Source of the DNA: Ursus arctos
Lineage: Eukaryota; Chordata; Mammalia; Carnivora; Ursidae
Reading direction: 5' to 3'
DNA length: 64,000 bases
NCBI RefSeq assembly: GCF_023065955.2
Contig: NW_026622875.1
Span: 8,100,501-8,164,500, forward strand
Of the stretch, positions 55,415 to 64,000 are shown one piece after another (the stretch's first letter is position 1; each line of letters begins with the position of its first letter). Position numbers and translations under genes: made by a program. The notes under the pieces were generated by a model, which was given only the letters and a program-made list of their open reading frames with translations, had not been told where the DNA came from and did not search any database.

Positions 55415-58390
55415 TAGCACTGTTTTGTTGATGTGGTGTATGACTTTGATTGCTTTCTGACTATTGAACCATCCTTGCATCCCAGGAATAAATCCCACCT
55501 AATTGTGGTGAATAATCTTTTTAATGTATTATTGTATGCAGCTTGCTAATATTTTGTTGAGGATTTTTGCATTTATGTTCATCAGGAATATTGGCCTGTA
55601 GTTTTCTCTTTTTTTGTGTGGTGTCTTTGTCTGGTTTTGGTATCGGGGTAATTAATGCTGGACTTACAGAATGTATTGGAAGCTTCCCTTTCTCTTCTAT
55701 TTTTTGGAATAGTTTGAGGACAATAGGTATTAACTCTTCTTTAGATCTCTGGTAGAATTCAGCTGTAAATCCATTTGGTCCTGGACTTTTATTTTTTGGT
55801 AGTTTTTTTTTTTATTACCAGTTAAATTTCATTACTTTAATTCATCTGTGAGATTTTCTATTTCTTCCTGCTTCAGTTTTGGAAGATTGTATGTTCCTAG
55901 AAATTTATCCACTTGTAGGTTGCTAGCATATAACTTTTTGTAATATTCTCTTGTAATCCTTTGTATTTCTGTGGTGTCAGTTGTTACTTCTCCCCTTTCA
56001 TTTTTGGTTTTATTTATTTGAGTCCTTTCTCTTTTTTTCTTGATGAGTCTGCTTAAGGGTTTATCAATTTTGTTTATATTTTCAAAGAACCAGCTCTTAG
56101 TTTCATTGACATTTTCTACTATTTTTTTAGTTTCTACATCATTTATTTCCACTCTTACATCATTTATTATTTCCTGTCTTCTACTCACCTTGGGCTTTGT
56201 TTGTTTTTCTTTTTCTAGTTCCCTTAGGCATAAGGTTAGATTGTTTATTTGAGTTTTTTTCTTGTTTCTCAAGGTAGGTCTGCATTGCTATATACTTTCC
56301 ACTTAGAACTGCTTTTACCGTGTCCCAGAGATTTTGGACCCTTGTGTTTTCACTTTCATTTGTCTCCATGCATTTTTCGATTTCTTCTTTGATTGCTTCA
56401 TTGACTCATTGGTTTATTATCACGTTGTTTAGTCTACACGTGTTTATGTCTTTTCCAGTTTTATCAATCTTCTTCAATTTACAAGGTTTTTTTGTGGCCT
56501 AATATGTGATCTATTCTGAAGGATGTTCCATGTGAACTTGAAAACAGTGTGTATTCTGTTGTTTTTGGATAGAATGTTCCATATATCTTTTATGTCTATC
56601 TGGTCCAATGTACCATTCGAAGACATGGTTTCCTTACGGATTTTCTGTGTGGATGATCTATCCATTGATATAAGTGGACTGTTAATGTCCCTTACTGTTA
56701 TTGTATTACCATCAATTTCTCTCTTTATGTCTCTTAATATTTGCCTTATATATGTAGGTGCTGCAGTGTTGGGTGTGTAGATATTTATAATTGTTATATT
56801 CTTTCATTGGATTGATGCCCTTCTTTATCTTTTGTTACATCCTTTGTTTTAAAGTATATTTTGTATGATATAAGTATTGCAACCCCAGCTTTTATTATTA
56901 TTATTTTTTGCTTTCATTTGCAAGTTGAATGTGCTTCCATCCCTTTACTTTCAGTCTGTATACATCTTTAGGTCTGAGGTTAGTCTCTTGTAGGCAGCAT
57001 ATAGATGGGTCTTATTTTTATTTATTTATTATATCAATTCCACCACTGTATGTCTTTTGATTGGAGCATTTAGGCCATTTACATTTAAGTAATTATTGAT
57101 AGGTATGTACTTATTATCATTTTAAAAATTTTATCTTCTGGTTACTTTTATAGTTCTTTTTTGTTCCTATATTCTTATTTTGCTCTCTCTCTTTGTGATC
57201 AGAATATCTACAGTTGTTTTATTTGCCTTTCTTTTTCTTTATTTTTTATGTATTTGTCATAGGTTTTGGGTTTGTGGTTACCATAAGGTTCATATATAAC
57301 ATTCTAAGTTAAATAGCAGTCCATATTCATTTAATGATCATTTAAGTTCAAAGACATTTAAGAAAAAAAAAAAGGAAACAGAAAAAATAATTATTTTTTT
57401 TACCTTCTCTTCCTTTTTTACTCTCTTCTCCGCATTTTATGTATATATGCTGTCATATTTTACATCTTTTTATTATGTCTAATTATGGCCAATTCTTTTC
57501 CACTTAAAGAAATCCCCTTAACATTTCTTGTAAGGCTGATTTAGTGGTGATAAATTTCTTTATCTTTTGTTTGTCTTTATCTCACTTTCAAATCTGAATG
57601 TTAAACTTGCCAGGTAGAGTATTCCTAGTTGTAGGTTTTTTACTTTCAGCACTTTGAATATATTATGCCACTCTCTTCTGAGAGTTGCAAAGTTTCTGCT
57701 GAAAAATCATCTTATAATAGTCTTATAGGTTTTCCCATAAGGTGACTTCTTGTTTCTCTCTTGCTGCTTTTATGATTCCTTCTTTATCTTTAACCTTTGA
57801 CATTTTAATTATTATGTACCATGGTGTAGAATTCCTTGAGTTCCTCTTCTTTGGAACTCTCTGTGCTTCTTGGACTTAAATGTCTATTTCCCTCCCTAAG
57901 TTAAGGAAGTTTTCAGTTATTATTTCTTAACATAAGTTTCCTACACCTCTCTCTCCATTCTTCTTCAGGGACCCCCTACAATGTGAATGTTTGTTGGCTT
58001 GACATTGTCCAAAAGATCCCTTAATCTTCAGTTCTAAAAAATCCTTTTCTCTTTGTGCTGTTGAGCTTGTGTGCTATTACCCTGTGCGCTATTACCCTGT
58101 CTTCCAGATTGCTGATACGTTCTTCTGCATCTTCTAATCTACTGTTGAGTCCCTTTAGTGTGTTTTTTGTTTCAGTTATTGTATTCGTCAATTCTGATTG
58201 GTTCTTTTAAATATTTTCTATCTCTTTATTGAAGGTCTCACTTGAGTTCTTCCATTCTTTTCTCTGGCCCAATGTATATTTTTGAGATCATTACTTTAAA
58301 TTCTTTATCAAGCATAGTGCTTATCAGTGAGTTCAGGGCTTTCTTATGTTGCCCTCTTGAACTGGAACCTATTCTTGTATCACATATCAC

Positions 58391-60390
58391 ACCTTTAAGT
58401 CTACCCATGTGTGATTATATATTTTGGATATTTCAACTTATAATACATTATATTATACAATTATTGATGTTCATGTTAACTTCAGTATTTATAAAGACCA
58501 CAACAAATCCTATGATTTTTACAAAGATAGGCTGTTATATACCAAAAGAAAGAAATAATCAGATTTGTTGAAATATGCAAAGCATTCTGTATTTACCAAA
58601 GCATGACCTTCAACATTTACTCGATAAAAATAAATAACCCTTTCGACATCAATTGTATAAGCAAAAAATATCATACTGGCTCAGATACACTAACCTTACT
58701 ACCTGGAGTTACCTTAAACTTCACGCCTTATATGATTTTTTTCTGGATATTCCATACACTTAAAATGCTTTTCTCCTCCCAACTTTTTCTAAGTTCAAGA
58801 TCATGGTTATCTTTCAAAGTGACCTCAATTATTTCCTCTTCCATGAAGATTCCCCTTGTTCCCCTATTAAAATAGCTGCTCGTTTCTCTGAGCAGTCAGA
58901 ATTGTGTGTCCCTCCATTATCCCATGGACTTAAAACAATTTATGTTTGGTTTATAGATGTTTTTCCCATTTGGCTATAAGCTTCTTAACAGCAGGGTCAA
59001 TGTCCTGGCCCTTCTTGCTCTCCACATAGTGTTTGACATTCATTCGTTCATCCAACAACCATTTACTGCATGCCTACCATTCAGTACCACAGACTGAACA
59101 TGAGGGGAAAAAATTGCAGAGAAAAATCAGCAATTAAATGTTAATGTTGTTGGGAAATTTTTCCAAGTTAGGAAAGCTCTGAAAAAAATGAGGAAAAAAA
59201 TATTACTACAGATCAGGTTATGGAAAGCATTAACAGAAGGTGTCACAGAACTGACTTATTTTTATAGCCAGGATATATGCTTCTAAGTTAAAGACCTCTA
59301 TCTTCTAGTGCTTTGCCCATTTTGTGTGATCTGGGACCCTGTGATTTATGTATAGAAAACTGGTAGACTCGGGTAAGTAAAATAAATCTAATCAATGTTA
59401 CTGTGCAAAAGCAAACATGAATGAGCAGTGAGAATAAGGAAAGGAAAAAGACAAAAATTTTTTTCATGGCGGAGGTCTGAAGTCCACCTTGTGACTGTCA
59501 AGCTACTGCATAGGTTCTTAGAAAAGAACTTGTTCTCTTTTGAACCCTTCTATTAAAGCAAAACATACTGCTGTCTCAGCGTATACATTACAGCTAGCTT
59601 TATTTCAAATACCATTTTTGTGTGTGTGTCATTATGAAATACTTGGTTTCCTGTTTCTCTAGTATTGATTAATTTAAAACCAATTTTTCAGAACATCTAT
59701 ACCAAAAAAGTATTTTTAGTTACCATTTCAAATAATTTCTGATTGGGCAATTTTAAGCCAATATTGTAGTCTTTCTCAGTGCAGGGACTCCCGGTCTTTT
59801 CCACTGAACTTTCAGTCACTCTTTACATCTCATAATCCATTCACCCATAGAATACAGAAATGATTTCTGATTTTATAAAAGGATATTGAATGCTCAACCC
59901 CATTTTTTTTCATTCCCCAAAACAATTAACTTCACAAAAACATCCTCTTCCATACCAGTGTTTCAGAATCATAGAAAGTTGTTAATTGTTAAGATTTCTG
60001 TATATATTTCTAAATTGATGGATGGCTTTATTTTATTTCCAATGCCTTTTCCTCTAATGTGTCATTGGTCACTCTTCCTTGATTTTTCTAAGCTCTTCCT
60101 GAAAAGCCTGTTATGCCTTCACACCTGAGTCCTTATGGTACGCAGATAGGCCTCCCCAGTTCTCTGGGGAGCCCAGGGCACTCTCTAAGGTGTGGACTGA
60201 CTGCTAACTTATTAGGGTCCCCATTAACTTTTTAATAAACTGTAACTCATATTTCCATTTTTAAAAGTAGTACATACTAAAATCTATTAATTTCCAAAAT
60301 CTTTCATTTACAATATCAGCTTAATTCTGAAAGAATAAATACCCCATGCGTTATCAATATGACAGATCTAAAGATCCCCACTATGGTAGA
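58391..60390. other. Unassigned sequence, possible L2-like traces
   Basis: AT-rich. A stretch at about 58965-59060 (CTATAAGCTTCTTAACAGCA; CACATAGTGTTTGACATTCA) resembles an eroded L2 3' end. No gene. Confidence 0.4.
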
Positions 60391-60394
60391 GCCT

Positions 60395-60665
60395 AAAGCA
60401 TCTTAATGAGTCATCAACTCGGCTGAGTTCAAATCCTGGCTCTGCCACAGATTGGGCAGACTTGAGTTTTTCTGGATCCCTGAGCATCATTCATCTGTCC
60501 ACATGCTCTCTTGAGCATCTATTGTGTGCCCCATGCCAAAGTCATGATGGTGAACAAGGCATTCACAGTGGTTCACTAAACTGCCCCGCTAACGTGGTAA
60601 GTTTCCTCATTTTTAAGATAGAGGTAATAACACCCATCTTGTAGGGTGTAAAAATTAAATGACTC
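60395..60665 (+). mobile_element. MIR SINE interrupted by an L2-like fragment
   Basis: TCGGCTGAGTTCAAATCCTG and GCTCTGCCACAGATTGGGCA (left) and GTTTCCTCATTTTTAAGATA and TGTAGGGTGTAAAAATTAAA (right) form a forward MIR. Between them, about 60495-60597, TCTTGAGCATCTATTGTGTG and ATGATGGTGAACAAGGCATT look like a reversed L2 3' end. Confidence 0.65.
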
Positions 60666-63592
60666 CTCCTACTTACGGCTTCTTGCCACCTCTGCCTCCA
60701 TGCCACCACCACCACCCTCCCCAACTTTCTTATTCTTAAAAAATGATCTCATTAAGTTTCCCTGCTGAACCTCTTCAATATGAGATAAGCTCTTCAAACC
60801 AGACCAGGCCAGCTCACAGGAAGCCACACCGCTGGCGGAGTTATTCTGGAGGCTGTCTTTGTGGCCCCTGCACAACCAAGAGAACAGTGTTACTGGTTCA
60901 TGACATACTATCCACTGCCCAGAAAATGCCTGGTTTTCCTCTATGCATTTGCTTATCCTTCCCACGTTATCATTTCAAAGTGTCCAATCAGATAGTAATA
61001 ACACTGCATCTCCCTTTTTATTGGTGAGAGGTTTTCTTTCTTCCAGGTGAGTTGCTTGGAGATTCCTAATGCATTATTAATGAAAACAAGGGAAAGATGG
61101 ATAGAAAGAATATAACTCGTTGAAGACGTCTTTAGATAAATCTACATTCCATGAAATGGATCCACTCCCAATACACAGTTGTTTGGAGTTACTGGTTTGC
61201 AGACTGAAACTGAAGAATGTATTTCTAAAGGTGTTTCTGTGTTGAAGTATAGAGTGTAACTCTGGAAGAATCTATGTCTAATGATATGTATATTCATTTC
61301 TAGATTCTGTTAGAAGTTGTGTAGCAAAGTTGTTCTTTACCTGCTCCCTGAAGGGTCACTACTGCCTCTACAGTAAATCCAGTTTTATTCTCATCAGCCA
61401 AGAACCTCAGCCATGGATCCAGATCATGTTCCTTTTTCAGCAGGTGTGTGTATGCTTGTTTGTCATGGCTCCTCAGTGAGTTGGTGGGGCATGAGTTCAT
61501 AATCATTTGTAAATTATTCTTTGATTAGAGTTCTTATGTAAATAACAGCAATACATATACATTTCATTAATAATTTTTAACATGGGTTTTCCATATTTTA
61601 CGGTAGTTTCTTTATAAAAGACCTTTGATTAGTATTAAGGAGGCCAGACCTAGTAATATCTTGAATGTTCTTAGCTTTAAAAAAGAAGAGAAGGTTCTTC
61701 TCTTTAAGAAAAAAAACATTTTTTTTAATTAAATGACAACAAAAACAGCTTATTTGGAGGAATAGCTCTCCTTATGTAGGGTTTGTCTTTATTTCTCTAC
61801 AGCCTTACGATCTCCAATTAATTTTAGTGTCAGCATATCCTTTTTTGACATCATTAAGATACTGGAATGCCATTTTTTTCCCATAGAATTTATGTATATA
61901 GGTAAAGATACATAAAGAGGAACTTCCATTTTAATGAAAAACTTGATGTAAAGATTTTAGCATCAGAAGAGATTCTTGAATATTTGGAAATGCTTATTTT
62001 GAATACATTAAACTTTCACATAAAAGTTGAATACAGATTATAAAATGTTAGTAATAGAAGGAATATTGGACATAATTTTTACAGATAAGAAAATTAAAGG
62101 AAGAACACAGACCACCTGCCCCCTGATTTAGTGATCTTTTCCTAGTAACACACGTGTTAAAAAATGAAATGAAGGGTTTCAGGCAGAAGCAGAGAGGGCC
62201 GAGGCAGAAAAAACAGAATATGAATGTTCTAAAATAGATAAAAATTAGGACAAGTGATAGTACAGTTTATTTCTATTAATGAAATATTTCTATAAGAGCA
62301 CCTACCACCAGACAATTACATTCATTATAAAGAAAAGGTAAGCTTATTAAGAAAAGCATCTTAATGCTGAATAGATCATAATCATAAAATGGAACTATAG
62401 TAATTAAGAAAAGAGACCGCTTAAATGTGCCTTAAGAAAACCATCTTTTCCCATAGGAAGTCTTTTTAAGAACGCTTAATAATATCTCATAGAGAACAAC
62501 TCACATTTTGATGTGAATCAAATTGTATGTGAGTATAAAAACCAGCATTAATTTTTTTCCTTTTCTTAAAATGACCTTATTTTTCTTCTACTTTACTTGT
62601 TTTTCAAATAGTTTCCATCAGTGAGTTTGTATTTGTTTTCATGATTGACTTTGTTCTCTACTTGTCAGTTTTCTGAAAATAAACCAAAAAAGTTGATTTA
62701 TTTTTGTCCCTTCAGTCTTATTTTATTGACTTAGTCTGATTCTTTGTTTTTCTTTTTATGTAAAATCACCCGAAAGCATCTGTTTATGATGCTTTTCTTC
62801 TTTGTTCATTTTACTATGTTTCCTTCCTTTTTCTACACCCTCGATATAGTGTAGTCTGGGTGAGTCCTGATGGAGAAAAATCAAATCTTTGACTTGATCG
62901 TTACAAACCCAGCACTAGCCTTGTATGCTGGGGCAGACTCTTTGCTTTCTCTGTCAAGTTAACACATTCATGGAATTCTCAAATTCACAGATTCCAGTCT
63001 AACTGGTTCTCTTTGGAATGGTGATTAGTTAAATCAGGTCCTGTTCTTCTTTAAGTGAAAAATCATATGTTGTATAAGTTTCTGATAATAATATCAAGAA
63101 ATTCCCAGATATGTCCACATTATGGGTCGTAAAATCAATCTATCTGGTACTGGCTCTTAGCCTTTTGTAATCTGTGGACCACTTACTTGGGGTATAAGAT
63201 TCTCCACATTTCTCCACTCAGTGTAAGAAACAGTTTATCTTGATGATGATAATAATTAAATTTTTCTGGAAAAAAGTTATTAGTTTTCATTTGCTAAATA
63301 GATACTTTATATGCACAAACCACCTAAATTCTCATAAACTAATGCTTTGACAGTCATTGACACAAAAAATAAAATTTTGCAAGCCAATATCATTATTTTA
63401 TCATACCTCAGACATAAAGCATAATATGTATGGTACTATATGTATGTAAATAATATTTTATGTCCTATATTATGTTCTATGTTTTTATAAAATTGTTCCC
63501 TTGAATTAAAATACTTCTCACTTTATAGATATCATATCACAATGTTTGACTGTTAAACCCATGATTGATTAGTAAATACAGAAACACAACTT
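60666..63592. other. Unassigned AT-rich sequence
   Basis: No convincing exon. A 68-codon minus-strand frame at 61300-61506 ([19 protein letters not shown]) lacks splice sites and a known domain and is not called. The rest is AT-rich. Confidence 0.4.
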
Positions 63593-63606
63593 AAATCTTC
63601 CTTTGA

Positions 63607-63790
63607 GGGGCACCCGGGTGGCTCAGTTGTTAAGCATCTGCCTTCGGCTCAGGTCATGATCCCAGGGTCCTGGGATTGAGCCCCGCATCCAGCTCCCTGC
63701 TCAACGTCTCCCTCTCCCACTCCCCCTGCTGGCGTTCCTTCTCTCGCTGTGTCTCTCTCTGTCCAATAAATAAAATCTTTAAAAAAAAAA
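63607..63790 (+). mobile_element. Carnivore tRNA-Lys SINE
   Basis: GGGGCACCCGGGTGGCTCAG, then TCATGATCCCAGGGTCCTGG and the tail CCAATAAATAAAATCTTTAA with an A-run. A perfect 14-bp duplication, AAATCTTCCTTTGA, lies at 63593-63606 and 63791-63804. Confidence 0.96.
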
Positions 63791-63804
63791 AAATCTTCCT
63801 TTGA

Positions 63805-64000
63805 AAATTTTATTGTCTTTGAATTGAATGAAGTATGTGTAAATGTGATTTTCTTTACATGAATAATCTTATTATCCAAAACTTGAGTATTAGCTCTGGG
63901 AATCATCATTTATACATTTCAGGATTAAAAATGTTTTTGTTTTCCCACCATCCATTCACACTGTTCATATTTGAGTTGTTGCATAGTGAACTCTTAGTTT
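63805..64000. other. Unassigned sequence to window end
   Basis: No gene or recognised repeat. Confidence 0.4.

Larger units (their letters stand above)
54336..58390 (-). mobile_element. L1 (about 3.7 kb without inserts) lacking its 3' end
   Basis: On the minus strand, the sequence runs from about 58390 (5' or ORF1 region) through ORF2 to 54336. Landmarks are the ORF2 endonuclease at 56181-56665, the linker and early RT at 55832-56272 (NETKSWFFENINKIDKPLSR; ITREYYKKLYASNLQVDKF), and the RT core at 54881-55165. The catalytic FADD is readable at 54646-54657. It lacks the ORF2 C-terminus and 3' UTR. It is more diverged from the other L1s than they are from each other, and is inactive. Two SINEs sit inside it. 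Confidence 0.9.

Noticed and set aside
55832..56272. 146-codon minus-strand ORF as a host gene
   Set aside because: It is L1 ORF2 (endonuclease-RT linker), with motifs such as ITREYYKKLYA.
61300..61506. 68-codon minus-strand ORF as an exon
   Set aside because: The text looks protein-like, but I see no flanking splice signals, domain or neighbouring exon.

Overview
The window is mammalian nuclear DNA from a caniform carnivore, most likely a bear or close relative. The evidence is the repeat content. There are about fifteen tRNA-Lys-type carnivore SINEs whose heads read GGGGCGCCTGGGTGG and whose tails end in AATAAATAAAATCTT, plus L1 3' ends of the carnivore type. Several SINEs belong to a subfamily with a GGCACAGCGGTTAAGCG head and a CTCCGCTATGAGCC body, which I associate with ursid genomes. 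The species call is inference. No bacterial, viral or organellar genes, tRNA or rRNA genes, or CRISPR arrays were seen.

Only one protein-coding unit is well supported: two internal exons on the + strand at 15521-15730 and 16742-17139. Both have consensus splice sites, and they join in one open frame. The product has a short charged helix likely to form a coiled coil, an RRYS basophilic-kinase-type site and a long acidic, Ser/Thr-rich disordered stretch. I could not name the gene. The other exons must lie outside the window or are too short for me to recognise. A broken olfactory receptor gene (OR4-like) lies on the opposite strand about 300 bp upstream of the first exon.

The rest is repeats and unassigned intronic or intergenic DNA. 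1-6200: unassigned sequence, a solo L1 3' end, and an L1 with a 5' inversion (twin priming) with a perfect 15-bp target duplication and a SINE inside it. 6201-13010: a palindromic DNA transposon, then a long minus-strand L1 that keeps its 5' end but lacks its 3' end. 13010-24835: the OR pseudogene, the two exons, SINEs, ancient L2 and a small tandem duplication. 24836-31433: a nearly full-length minus-strand L1 with a mutated reverse-transcriptase motif. 31434-53150: MER20 and MER5A side by side, a hAT-type element, SINEs, nested L1 3' ends, MIRs and unassigned AT-rich sequence. 53150-58390: an old plus-strand L1 3' UTR joined head-on to a minus-strand L1. 58390-64000: unassigned sequence and a young SINE.

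No new gene system could be supported. The most useful items for follow-up are the unnamed exon pair, the OR pseudogene, and several datable rearranged or nested insertions.
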